Shown one piece after another: positions 33,779-42,123 of a stretch of 43,045 nt of DNA (position 1 is its first letter; each line of letters opens with the position of its first letter). Both the position numbers and the translations under genes were made by a program. The stretch is from NCBI RefSeq assembly GCF_000331535.1, contig NZ_AMZN01000031.1, positions 1 through 43,045 of the forward strand, given 5' to 3'. Source of the stretch: Fulvivirga imtechensis AK7. Lineage in GTDB: Bacteria; Bacteroidota; Bacteroidia; Cytophagales; Cyclobacteriaceae. The notes under the pieces are model-generated. The model was not told the origin of the DNA, did no database searches, and saw only the letters and a list, made by a program, of their open reading frames with translations.

Positions 33779-34992
33779 TTTTTCATTGCTTTGACAGGGT
33801 CTATTTTAAAAACAGTAATTACCGGATACAGGGAGAGTACCAGACCAATACCAAGCACTATCAATCCCTGGGTAATGAAAATAGAAGGGTCGGTAGAAGC
33901 CGGGAAAACAGGTTCGAAGTTGAAGCGCTTGTAAGTTTCGGCCATTTCTCCACCTATGCGTATCGGGTGCTCTTTCAGGTAGTAAACCAGGGGAATACTG
34001 CACAATAATCCTGTGACAGAGCCTATGATGACGGTGAATATCGACTCAGTAAGGAAAAGCATGGCCAATATTCCTTTTTTCATACCAATCGCCACGAGCA
34101 TTCCTACTTCATACCTGCGCTCTACCATCATCATCAGCATGGTACCGAATATGCCGAAGCAAATGAGCAGGTACAATATGCCGAGAATGATATACATGCT
34201 ACCTTTGTCCATTTTTATATGCTGGTCTACATCAGGAAGAAGTTCTTTCCAGCTCATCACCTCGTACGTATCACCGGATATCTGTCTGAGGTTTGAAACC
34301 GTAGATTCGAGGGTTTTGTCAAACTTCAGACCCAATACATAGGAGGTTACGAGATCAGGGGCAGCGTAGAACTCCTGAGCAGTTTTTAACGGCATGAACA
34401 GCAACTGGTCGTTAAGTTCCGGTGAACCGAAGCTGACGAAACCTCTGATCAGGTACTTGCCGGCAGCAAGCGCGCCATGATAGCCCTGGCTGATAAGATA
34501 TATTGTATCTTTTACCTGGAGACTAAATCTTTCCGCCAGCCCCTCAGATAAGATCACGGTATTGCCGCCATTGTGATCAAAATAGTCCCCGGCGATCACC
34601 TTCTTTTGGAGCCCTGTGATCTTGTTTTCCTCTTCAGGGTGTATCCCTACCACCATACATCCTTTGGTGAGGTCTTTAAATGATGCTAATGCATATGATT
34701 CAATACGGGGAGCCATAGCGGTAATATTCTTTTGACCCCTGATCCTGGTTTCGTATTGCTCGTTTCGGAGCATTCCGTTATCCAGCACCTGGTGGTCCCA
34801 ATACCCTTGTTGGTGAATTTGGATGTAACCGGTGTAGTAGCTCACCATGTTTTTAATAAAATTGTCAAACACACCATCCTGAAGACTGCTGGCAGCAATG
34901 GACAATATCACGGCAAAAAAAATAGCCGCAGTAGTAATGCTGGTGCGATGCTTATTTCGCCATAAATTTTTCCATGCAAGTCTGAACCACAT
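33775..34992 (-). CDS. ABC transporter permease, LolC/LolE/FtsX type (first subunit)
   Basis: 405 aa. The same topology and elbow (WKNLWRNKHRTSITT) as its neighbour, with the FtsX core GIFGTMLMMMVERRYEVGMLVAIG. A large extracytoplasmic domain covers about 50-260. The two permeases are homologous but clearly diverged, so a heterodimer is expected. It begins 1 bp after the LolA-like gene stop. Confidence 0.92.
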   Translation of the reverse strand: MWFRLAWKNLWRNKHRTSITTAAIFFAVILSIAASSLQDGVFDNFIKNMVSYYTGYIQIHQQGYWDHQVLDNGMLRNEQYETRIRGQKNITAMAPRIESYALASFKDLTKGCMVVGIHPEEENKITGLQKKVIAGDYFDHNGGNTVILSEGLAERFSLQVKDTIYLISQGYHGALAAGKYLIRGFVSFGSPELNDQLLFMPLKTAQEFYAAPDLVTSYVLGLKFDKTLESTVSNLRQISGDTYEVMSWKELLPDVDQHIKMDKGSMYIILGILYLLICFGIFGTMLMMMVERRYEVGMLVAIGMKKGILAMLFLTESIFTVIIGSVTGLLCSIPLVYYLKEHPIRIGGEMAETYKRFNFEPVFPASTDPSIFITQGLIVLGIGLVLSLYPVITVFKIDPVKAMKK

Positions 34993-34993
34993 T

Positions 34994-35731
34994 TTAATTG
35001 AGTTTTTTCATTTGTTGCAGCGTGAAAAAAGTATCGGGTATCGGTTCGTTGTATGTTACGCTTGAGTAGATCAATACTGTTTTCTGGTTTGGCTTATCCG
35101 CAGGGATCATTTCTATATGTGTGGGAATGAGCCTGCCACCCATCGTTTTTATTTCATAGGCATTCATGATATTAATCAATTCCCCATCTTCATCATAAAA
35201 CTTCGTATGTAGCTCCAGGAAGTCTTTTTTGTCAATATTTAGGGTCAGTTTGCCCCAAACAATGGCCGCTTCCGGTTTGGGTACCATATTAATAGTGTAA
35301 CACTCGCGACCGTTGATGGTAGTATCCCCGGCAAAACTGTGGATATAGTCCTCCACGATCGATGACTCTTTCACCAGGTCATCATTGGTAAAATCAGTCC
35401 CCATCCACGACTGGGTCATCATAGACGGGGGTAGTTTAATAGATCTTTCCAGGGCTGGCACCCAATTCCACACTTCCTTTTCACGCTTTAAAAAGACCAC
35501 TCCTTTCTCTTTAGCAGGACTTTTGATCAATACTATAGCATATTTTTCACCCTTCATCCAGGTTTTGACGGTCATTTCCCGCTGCCAGGTAGGACGAACC
35601 GTTCGGATGATCAATTCTGATTGGGAGGTTTCGCCTCGCATATTGTCGTTGGCCCTTTGCACTACCTCTGTTGCAGTAAGTGCAAGGTGTTGATGCCAAT
35701 TAGTAAGGAGTATGAAAAAAATCGTAGTCAC
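34994..35731 (-). CDS. LolA-like outer-membrane lipoprotein-sorting protein
   Basis: 245 aa. GTG start: an in-frame stop lies a little upstream and no ATG is available. The N terminus (MTTIFFILLTNWHQHLALTA) is a short hydrophobic signal. The pattern EVVQRANDNMRGETSQSELI, then MKGEKYAIVLIKSPAKEKG and WNWVPALERSIKLPPSMM followed by TQSWMGTDFTNDDL, is the LolA-like family (pfam-type outer membrane lipoprotein-sorting protein). It would carry a lipid or lipoprotein in the periplasm. It heads a five-gene unit with two permeases, an ATPase and a barrel; no LolB is present. Confidence 0.88.
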   Translation of the reverse strand: MTTIFFILLTNWHQHLALTATEVVQRANDNMRGETSQSELIIRTVRPTWQREMTVKTWMKGEKYAIVLIKSPAKEKGVVFLKREKEVWNWVPALERSIKLPPSMMTQSWMGTDFTNDDLVKESSIVEDYIHSFAGDTTINGRECYTINMVPKPEAAIVWGKLTLNIDKKDFLELHTKFYDEDGELINIMNAYEIKTMGGRLIPTHIEMIPADKPNQKTVLIYSSVTYNEPIPDTFFTLQQMKKLN

Positions 35732-35790
35732 GGTATGCTGATTTATTCGTTTTATACTGTAAGATTACTCATAGCTATGCGCAGTTGTAA

Positions 35791-35871
35791 TGATTCCTGT
35801 CAACCATTGTCATGACATTTGTCACGCGCTGTATTCACAACCCAAATCTCCTTTATCCATGATTGCCATCA
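35791..35871. promoter_or_regulatory. Operator-like cluster between LolA-like operon and bactofilin-like gene
   Basis: Exact TGAT-TGCC-ATCA at 35860-35871 is 106 bp before the ATG at 35978. One-mismatch TGAT-TCCT-GTCA at 35791-35802 is 59 bp from the LolA-like start. Between them lies a perfect 10-bp palindrome, TGTCATGACA (35808-35817). All are in the divergent gap. Confidence 0.55.
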
Positions 35872-35977
35872 TTGACCAACCCCTTGCTTATATATAAATT
35901 ATTGGCAGTAAGTTAACATAGGGCAGATTCCCGGAAAGGCAAGGTGAGGGGAGCCTGAAAACATAAAATCGTTGAGT

Positions 35978-37189
35978 ATGAAAACTAACCTATTGCCTGC
36001 TTTGATGATCGTACTGGCTTCAACCACCCTGGTATTTGGGCAAGTGGAGTCGGGAGAGACTGTTGTGATCAGTGAAAGAGTGATGAATGATCTTTACGTT
36101 GCCGGTGGCACCGTTACTGTTAATACACCTATAGAAGGTGATCTTGTTGTGGCAGGAGGAACTATCATTGTAAATGATTCTGTGAAACAGGATATTTTGG
36201 TTGGCGGAGGGAACATCACCCTAAACGGGTATGTCGGAGATGATGTGCGTTGTGCCGGTGGGTCGGTCAACATAATGAAGGGAGTGGGCGGAGACCTGGT
36301 GGTCACTGGTGGTAGTATAAGTATTGGCCCGGGTGTAGTAGTTAGTGACAATCTCTTTGTTTCCGGTGGTAAAATTATTTTCAGTGGGGAAGTGAGGGGC
36401 ATGGTAAAAAGTGCGGCTGGTGCATTTACCATGAATGGCCGGGTGCTGGGTGATATGGATTGCCGCGGTGGGGAGCTCACCATCAACGGTGCAGTAGATG
36501 GACAGTCGACATTAGCTGCTGAGGAGATAATCATCGGGCCTCAAGCCAGGTTCAGAAACGATGTGCGCTATTGGAGCCGGCAGGGTACTGTGGACTTTGG
36601 TAATGCATTACAGGAAAGCCAGGCAATATTCGATCCATCGCTGAAAATTGAGAGTGGCAGGTGGGAATTCTTCGGTTTTAGTTCGTTTATCCTGCTTTTA
36701 TGGTATCTGGGTACAGCGCTGCTGATGATCTTTATTATACAATACCTCTTTAGTAAAACGATGAAACGAGCTGCATCCACCGTGAAGGACAGCGCTGCCA
36801 AATCTCTTGGATGGGGAGTTTTATTTTTAATAGGGGTGCCTATAGCCATCGTGGTGGCCGTGTTCACAGTTATAGGTCTGCCGGTAGCTGCGCTCCTGTT
36901 TATAGGGTACATCACGATACTGTTGTTTGCCACGGTGATAGTTTCTCTAGTGGCAGGCCATTGGATCAATGATACTTACTACCACTCTTCCTGGAGTAAC
37001 AGGAAGCTGGTATTTATGGCCTTTGCTATTTTTATCATCCTAAAACTGGCTACTCTGACACCTGTTATAGGTCCGCTGATCATGCTGCTGCTGGCGTGTA
37101 TGGTGTTTGGAGGTATACTGCATAATATCAAAAGAACACGCAAAGGACCGGAAACGCCAGTTCAGCGAGAGGTGAGCATGGCAGAGTAA
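35978..37189 (+). CDS. Polymer-forming (bactofilin-like) protein with membrane tail
   Basis: 403 aa from ATG 35978; a TTG two codons earlier is less likely. A signal peptide (ends near VFGQ) is followed by a repetitive parallel-beta region (about 30-215) with repeats of the type V-x-G-G-x-(I/V)-x-(I/V)-N-x-x-(I/V)-x-x-D, like bactofilin/polymer-forming cytoskeletal repeats but exported. From about 225 to 375 there are about four membrane segments. Its role may be envelope reinforcement under stress. It is divergent from the LolA-like operon and shares its operator cluster. Confidence 0.82.
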   Translation: MKTNLLPALMIVLASTTLVFGQVESGETVVISERVMNDLYVAGGTVTVNTPIEGDLVVAGGTIIVNDSVKQDILVGGGNITLNGYVGDDVRCAGGSVNIMKGVGGDLVVTGGSISIGPGVVVSDNLFVSGGKIIFSGEVRGMVKSAAGAFTMNGRVLGDMDCRGGELTINGAVDGQSTLAAEEIIIGPQARFRNDVRYWSRQGTVDFGNALQESQAIFDPSLKIESGRWEFFGFSSFILLLWYLGTALLMIFIIQYLFSKTMKRAASTVKDSAAKSLGWGVLFLIGVPIAIVVAVFTVIGLPVAALLFIGYITILLFATVIVSLVAGHWINDTYYHSSWSNRKLVFMAFAIFIILKLATLTPVIGPLIMLLLACMVFGGILHNIKRTRKGPETPVQREVSMAE

Positions 37190-37310
37190 AAAGAGATTCA
37201 TCCGGTTGCCCGAAAAATTTAAGGTTTACCGAGCTGTTTAGCGGAGACTTTCTCTACGAGAACTTCGATTACGGTCTTTTTGCTACATTTGAAAACATAT
37301 TTGTTCATCT

Positions 37311-38150
37311 CTAAATTTTATTATACGTCCATACGGGGGCGGAGATGTGGTTTACAACATCCTCGGTAATACTGCCGGTAAATAGTCTTGCCAGCCCCTT
37401 TCGGGCGTGAGTAGCCATGGCAATGAGGTCAATACCTTCTTTGTAGGTAAAATCTATGATGCCGTCCTCTTCATTATCATAGCTTTTGAAGTGGAGCGTG
37501 TGATTTTTGAGGTGGTAATGCTTTGCAAATTCCTCAAGAGCTGCAACGGCATCTTTATCTGTCCTGAAGTGGGAAGCGGTATTCACAAGCAATACATGCA
37601 GTGTGGCGCCAAAAAACTCCTGTAGTTCTTTTACTTTATTCATAAAGTCGGTTTGATCTAGCCGTAGAGTAGTGGGTAGCAGTATCTTTTTAATTGAGGA
37701 AACAGGTGGCGCTTTATGTACAGCCAGTACAGGCGCCTGGGCAAAACGCACTATTTTTTCAGTATTTGAGCCAATGAATACTTCGCGTATCCCCGAAGCG
37801 CCCGATGTTCCCATTATGATCAGGTCTGTCTGCTTCCTGTCAACATGATGCTGAATGGCTGAAATAAGATTATCATGAACAATGTCAAGACTAACAGAGA
37901 CCCCCCGGACGCCTGATTCGTTCTTCATTTTTTCATAGCCTCTTTTAGTGTCCTCTTCAATCCTGTTTAAAAAAGAGATATCATATGCCAAAGGAGTGCC
38001 ACCGGCATAGCCGGGATCATATAGCACAGGTACATAGGCGGCATGAAGCACGACAACCTCAGCCTTGGCCCGGGCGACCATCTCCATAGCAAACGTAAAG
38101 GCTTCCCTTGAGGGGGCGCTGAAATCGCAGGGAACAAGTATCCGTTTCAT
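37311..38150 (-). CDS. Tandem universal stress protein (two UspA domains)
   Basis: 279 aa with two Usp folds: 1-148 (MKRILVPCDFSAPSREAF start) and 149-279. The ATP-binding signature G-x2-G-x9-G-S is present in domain 1 as GTSGASGIREVFIGSNTEKI and in degraded form in domain 2 (THARKGLARLFTGSITE). Cytoplasmic; binds ATP and acts in dormancy, oxygen or nutrient stress. It is convergent with the bactofilin-like gene and divergent from coiled-coil protein B, across a cluster of FNR-like palindromes. Confidence 0.93.
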   Translation of the reverse strand: MKRILVPCDFSAPSREAFTFAMEMVARAKAEVVVLHAAYVPVLYDPGYAGGTPLAYDISFLNRIEEDTKRGYEKMKNESGVRGVSVSLDIVHDNLISAIQHHVDRKQTDLIIMGTSGASGIREVFIGSNTEKIVRFAQAPVLAVHKAPPVSSIKKILLPTTLRLDQTDFMNKVKELQEFFGATLHVLLVNTASHFRTDKDAVAALEEFAKHYHLKNHTLHFKSYDNEEDGIIDFTYKEGIDLIAMATHARKGLARLFTGSITEDVVNHISAPVWTYNKI

Positions 38151-38230
38151 GTCTGTTTAATTAGTATTGAGTATTAAATCTTGAGTAAAAGACATGCAAA
38201 GCCAATGGTGGCATAGCCCGGTCGCAATAC

Positions 38231-38265
38231 TCATATCTCATATCTCACGACTCACGACCCACGAC
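38231..38265. repeat. Heptanucleotide tandem repeat
   Basis: Units TCATATC x2, TCACGAC x2 and CCACGAC. The same 7-bp period as at 9500, 14573 and 42865. It lies in the 339-bp divergent gap 38151-38489, upstream of the operator cluster. Confidence 0.75.
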
Positions 38266-38330
38266 TCAATTTTTATTAAAAGTATACAGTACTACTCCAA
38301 TATATAATGATAACCGTTTGGAAGCCGGAA

Positions 38331-38390
38331 TGATTTTTATCACAACCGTTTTTTTAGATAAAAATCATGGCAGCAACATGATGTACATCA
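38331..38390. promoter_or_regulatory. Three TGAT-N4-ATCA sites in the usp / coiled-coil B gap
   Basis: Exact copies TGAT-TTTT-ATCA (38331-38342) and TGAT-GTAC-ATCA (38379-38390), with a one-mismatch AGAT-AAAA-ATCA between them (38356-38367). Spacing is 25 and 23 bp, about two turns. The last site is itself a fully palindromic 12-mer and ends 99 bp before the coiled-coil B ATG; the first is 180 bp from the usp start. Confidence 0.65.
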
Positions 38391-38489
38391 TACTGTAAGC
38401 TTTACACTCTGCATAAATTAGCATTGTATAAATTCCCGGGTATGCATCCGGGGTTGAGGAAAATAGTCATAATAAAAAAATATTAAGTC

Positions 38490-38903
38490 ATGGAATTGAT
38501 AACACGCCCTAGAGAAGAGTACCTGCTTAATGCGAGCCTCGAATCTTTACATGAGGAAAGCAGAGAATGGCTTCAGGAGATAGGTTTTTGGAAGGATGAA
38601 ATGGCCTTCTTTTATAAACTACTGCAGCAAAAGAAAAATGATCCCGATTTTCCGGCAGGTGAAATTGCAGCGCTCGAAAAAGAGCAATTACGCATTGATA
38701 ATGTAAAGATCGATGCCATTAAAGGAGAGGTGAAAAGCCACGAAAAAGCATTGGCTTCACTGTTTAAGGTCAATTCGCTACAGGAAGAAGAAGGATACAG
38801 GCAAATGCATAAGAGGCTTCTTAAAGATATGTATGATGTACATATTCTGGTCAGGAATCTGAAAAAGGAAATATTCTCTATGGTCCAAAAATATGAACGA
38901 TAG
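38490..38903 (+). CDS. Coiled-coil stress-locus protein B (paralogue of 9548-9961)
   Basis: 137 aa, the same length as the paralogue. Highly charged and helical throughout, no signal. Shares REWLxxIGFWKDEMAFFYKLL (residues 26-46 region), KGEVKSHEKALASL in the middle, a YRQMHKRL segment and K-x-E-I-F near the end. I do not recognise a named family. It is divergent from the universal stress protein and downstream of three FNR-like sites, and it is followed 174 bp later by the PAS kinase of the hybrid two-component system. Likely a stress-induced soluble helical-bundle protein; the mechanism is unknown. Confidence 0.8.
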   Translation: MELITRPREEYLLNASLESLHEESREWLQEIGFWKDEMAFFYKLLQQKKNDPDFPAGEIAALEKEQLRIDNVKIDAIKGEVKSHEKALASLFKVNSLQEEEGYRQMHKRLLKDMYDVHILVRNLKKEIFSMVQKYER

Positions 38904-38965
38904 CAGAGGCAAAGTTACTGCTGCATTGTATACAGGACCTTTTGCCTGGCCAGAACATCCAATGA

Positions 38966-38999
38966 TGATAAATATCATCTCTATACTTGACAAACGTCA
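38966..38999. promoter_or_regulatory. TGAT-N4-ATCA site pair upstream of the hybrid two-component operon
   Basis: Exact TGAT-AAAT-ATCA at 38966-38977 is 100 bp before the kinase start, and TGAC-AAAC-GTCA at 38988-38999 is 22 bp downstream, a perfect palindrome of the same shape (TGA-N6-TCA). A further dyad GTCAT-GCCA-ATGAC overlaps the second. They suggest feedback control by the regulator encoded in this operon. Confidence 0.6.
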
Positions 39000-39077
39000 T
39001 GCCAATGACATGATGCTTCGGTTAATTTAGTCCTCAATTTACGTAGGAGAAATATGATTTTATTAATGTAAACTGCC

Positions 39078-40985
39078 GTGAAACCCTCTTTCGAACATTC
39101 CAGACGTTTGTTGATGGGTACACTCATGATGACCCTCATTTTCATTATTGAAGTTTATGTGGGTTCTTTATCAGGTACCGCAGGGTATATATTGATTGTT
39201 TTTTGTCTGCTTTGGTATGCGCGTACGCGCCTGTCGTTGATTATCGTGGGAGCTATCTCCACGGTATTTTTAATCTCCGCCCTTTTATTGCATTTTGCTG
39301 CCATTGAGGAGGTTGCTGTTGTTATCAACCGGATTTTGTCTGTTGTTGCCATTTGGATGGCCATAACCTTCACCTTTCGTTTCAACCGGTTATATGAGCA
39401 ACAGCGAACAAAAAGCGGTCAGCTTCATGCTTTGTTTGACAATGCTAACGAAGGGATACTGTTTGCTGATAATAGTGGGAAAATTATCCTGACCAACCCT
39501 TTCCTGGAAAGGATGTTCGGTTATCAACGTGGGGAACTTGCAGGCCACGATATTCAGGCACTCACGCCTGAAAAATACCAACGACAAAATGCCCGTTACC
39601 TTCAAAAATATATAAGAAAGCCCTTGAACAGACCTGTGACACAGGAGTTTTGGGCCATTCATGCGGATGGACATGAGTTTCCTGCAGAGATCAGCCTTAG
39701 CCACTTTTATGATAAGGGCGAACTGTTCATAATCGCTTTTATACTTGATATTACTGAAAAGAAAAAGCATCAACAGATGATTGAGGCAAATTTTAGCAGG
39801 ATACGGAACTATAACATTGAACTTGAGGATAAAGTAAAGCAGAGGACGCTGGAATTAGAGCATACCAACCAGGCGTTGCAAAAGAGCCAGCACCTCTATA
39901 AATCGATGGCGCACTATTTTCCTGATGGTATTATGGGGGTATTGGACAAGGAGGTACGTTACCTATTGGTTGATGGCCAGGACTTAAAGACGACCAGATC
40001 AGGTGATGGTGTTGCGATTGATAACGAGTTACTGGGGCACATACGTTCGGCCATAATGAATTATGCAGCAGGCGCTGTAGGCCGTGTATTTAAGGGAGAA
40101 AATCTGTCGTTTGATACCGCGGTAAATGATAAGATCTATAACATTACCGTTGTTCCAATCCCCGGCAACAACCAGGTGAATGAGGTATTTTTTGTAGCTA
40201 AAAATATTACCAGCCAGAAGCAACTGGAGCAGGATCTGATCAAAAACCTGGAAAGGGAAAAGGAGCTGAGTCTGTTAAAATCCAGGTTTGTGACCATGGC
40301 ATCACACGAGTTCCGTACACCACTAACCACCATCTTGTCTTCGGCTTTCCTAATGGAACATTATACAGGGAAACAACTCGATACGGAAAAAACAAAGCAT
40401 TTGGGGCGTATCAAAAGGGCGGTACAGGGGCTGACTGACCTGCTCAACGATTTTCTATCCCTTGGTAAGCTGGAAGAGGGGAAGGTGCATGCCGTATATA
40501 GTGAGATCAATTTGCAGCAATTTTTTGAGGACCTGCTGCAAGAAATCGACCTCTTAAAGAAAGATGGCCAAAACTTCAGATTTGAATTTTTAGGTGAAAT
40601 AAAAGAGCTAATGACGGACAGGTATTTGCTCAGGAATATCGTGGTCAACCTGTTGTCTAATGCCATAAAATATTCTCCTGCTTCATCAGATATTGAAGTG
40701 ATTGCTGCGGTTACCGGCAAGCAGATAACTATTCAGGTCACAGACCATGGCATAGGGATACCCGAAGACGAGCACAGGCACATATTTACACGCTTCTTCA
40801 GGGCCCAAAATGTAAATGAGATCCAGGGCACAGGCCTCGGATTAAATATTGTAAAAAAGCACGTGAAGCTCCTAAACGGCAATATAGACTTTATAAGCAG
40901 ACTAAATGAAGGCACTACTTTTACAGTTAACCTTCCTTTGGTAACCAATGAAACCAACTTAACTAAAACGAAAGTATTAACATGA
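39078..40985 (+). CDS. Membrane-anchored PAS sensor histidine kinase
   Basis: 635 aa, GTG start. Four N-terminal membrane segments (about 11-30, 33-49, 53-75, 84-102), a PAS domain (about 113-230; LFDNANEGILFADNSGK), a coiled coil, a second divergent PAS-like sensor (280-385), HisKA with TMASHEFRTPL (H410), and HATPase (NLLSNAIKYSP, DHGIGIP, GTGLGL). It overlaps the hybrid regulator by 4 bp (ATGA), so it is its cognate kinase. No haem pocket was recognised, so oxygen sensing is possible but not shown. Confidence 0.92.
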   Translation: MKPSFEHSRRLLMGTLMMTLIFIIEVYVGSLSGTAGYILIVFCLLWYARTRLSLIIVGAISTVFLISALLLHFAAIEEVAVVINRILSVVAIWMAITFTFRFNRLYEQQRTKSGQLHALFDNANEGILFADNSGKIILTNPFLERMFGYQRGELAGHDIQALTPEKYQRQNARYLQKYIRKPLNRPVTQEFWAIHADGHEFPAEISLSHFYDKGELFIIAFILDITEKKKHQQMIEANFSRIRNYNIELEDKVKQRTLELEHTNQALQKSQHLYKSMAHYFPDGIMGVLDKEVRYLLVDGQDLKTTRSGDGVAIDNELLGHIRSAIMNYAAGAVGRVFKGENLSFDTAVNDKIYNITVVPIPGNNQVNEVFFVAKNITSQKQLEQDLIKNLEREKELSLLKSRFVTMASHEFRTPLTTILSSAFLMEHYTGKQLDTEKTKHLGRIKRAVQGLTDLLNDFLSLGKLEEGKVHAVYSEINLQQFFEDLLQEIDLLKKDGQNFRFEFLGEIKELMTDRYLLRNIVVNLLSNAIKYSPASSDIEVIAAVTGKQITIQVTDHGIGIPEDEHRHIFTRFFRAQNVNEIQGTGLGLNIVKKHVKLLNGNIDFISRLNEGTTFTVNLPLVTNETNLTKTKVLT

Positions 40986-42040
40986 GCTACAACATTTTGT
41001 TAATTGAGGACAATGCTGAAATGGCGGAGAACATTATGAGCATACTGGAGCTGGCGCACTACAATGTGACGCACGCTCCTAACGGAAAGAAGGGTGTTGA
41101 AATTGCGCAACGGAATCCACCGGACCTGATACTGTGCGATATTATGATGCCCGAGCTGGATGGCTATGGTGTAGTGCATATTCTGAATAAGGATCCTGAA
41201 ACAGCCAGTATCCCGTTCATTTTTTTAACGGCCAAAACTGATAAAAGTGATTTCAGAACGGGCATGAATCTTGGAGCCGATGATTACATAACCAAGCCTT
41301 TTGATGGGGTGGATCTACTAAAAGTAGTCGAGATACGGCTTAAAAAGAACGAATTGCTGAAATCCAGCTACAGTAACCATCCCAAAGATGTAAGTTCCTT
41401 TTTCAGTAAAGCCAGAGAGATCAAGGAATTTCAGAAACTTTCTGATAACAGGCCCACGCGCAGTTTTAAAAAGAAGGACCTGATCTTTATGGAGGGTCAG
41501 ACGCCCAATGACCTTTATCATATTGAGGAAGGAAGGGTAAAAACCTATAAAATTAACTACGATGGCAAGGAGCTGATTACCGGGATCCACAGCGCGGGTG
41601 ATTTCTTGGGCTATGTGCCGTTGCTGGAAGAAAGACCATACAATGAAAATGCCGAGGCGCTGGAAGATGTGCGCATATCCATCATCCCCAAATCTGACTT
41701 CCTGACGCTGATCTATTCCAGCAAAGATGTGGCCAGAACATTCATTAAGATGCTGTCTAACAACCTTGAAGAAATGGAAAACCGGCTGTTGGATATTGCT
41801 TATCAATCCGTCAGACAGCGTGTGGCAAGCGCGTTGCTGAAGATCAATTCCAGGTTTGCGGGTGAGGATGAAGATGTGATCATCACCATAGCCCGAAAGG
41901 ATATCTCCAATATAGTGGGTACGGCTACCGAATCGCTAAACCGTACCCTGGCTGATTTCCGTGATGAAGGATTGATCGAGATCAGCGGAGAAGGATTGAA
42001 GGTAGTGAACAAAGCCAAGTTGGAGAAACTGCTGAGATAG
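40982..42040 (+). CDS. Hybrid response regulator: receiver plus Crp/Fnr-type DNA-binding output
   Basis: 352 aa. Receiver 1-125 with D53 in LILCDIMMP, T83 and K105 (TKPFD). Cyclic-nucleotide-binding fold 150-265 (LIFMEGQTPNDLYHIEEGRV), lacking the phosphate-binding cassette of CRP (GDFLGYVPLLEERPYNENAE has no GELAL...RAA), so cAMP binding is doubtful. The C-terminal Crp-type winged helix at 270-345 has the recognition helix TATESLNRTLADF, with E317 and R321 in the E-x-x-x-R pattern that reads TGA in FNR and CRP (FNR E-x-x-S-R; here E-x-x-N-R). Phosphorylated by the upstream kinase, it should bind FNR-like palindromes such as those in this window. Confidence 0.93.
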   Translation: MSYNILLIEDNAEMAENIMSILELAHYNVTHAPNGKKGVEIAQRNPPDLILCDIMMPELDGYGVVHILNKDPETASIPFIFLTAKTDKSDFRTGMNLGADDYITKPFDGVDLLKVVEIRLKKNELLKSSYSNHPKDVSSFFSKAREIKEFQKLSDNRPTRSFKKKDLIFMEGQTPNDLYHIEEGRVKTYKINYDGKELITGIHSAGDFLGYVPLLEERPYNENAEALEDVRISIIPKSDFLTLIYSSKDVARTFIKMLSNNLEEMENRLLDIAYQSVRQRVASALLKINSRFAGEDEDVIITIARKDISNIVGTATESLNRTLADFRDEGLIEISGEGLKVVNKAKLEKLLR

Positions 42041-42123
42041 GGGCTGTTGTGATGGGTTCAGGATCCATTTCTGTAGTCTATTGAATTTTTACGACTGTAC
42101 CGACCCCTCAATAGATCTCTTCT

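Noticed and set aside
36094-36534. Minus-strand frame with repeated P-P-A-T-T-R-S motif opposite the bactofilin-like gene
   Set aside because: It mirrors the beta-repeat codons of the real gene; an antisense shadow.
41973-41984. Exact TGAT-CGAG-ATCA within the hybrid regulator gene
   Set aside because: Coding, within the winged helix; consistent with chance at the expected frequency and not counted as an operator.
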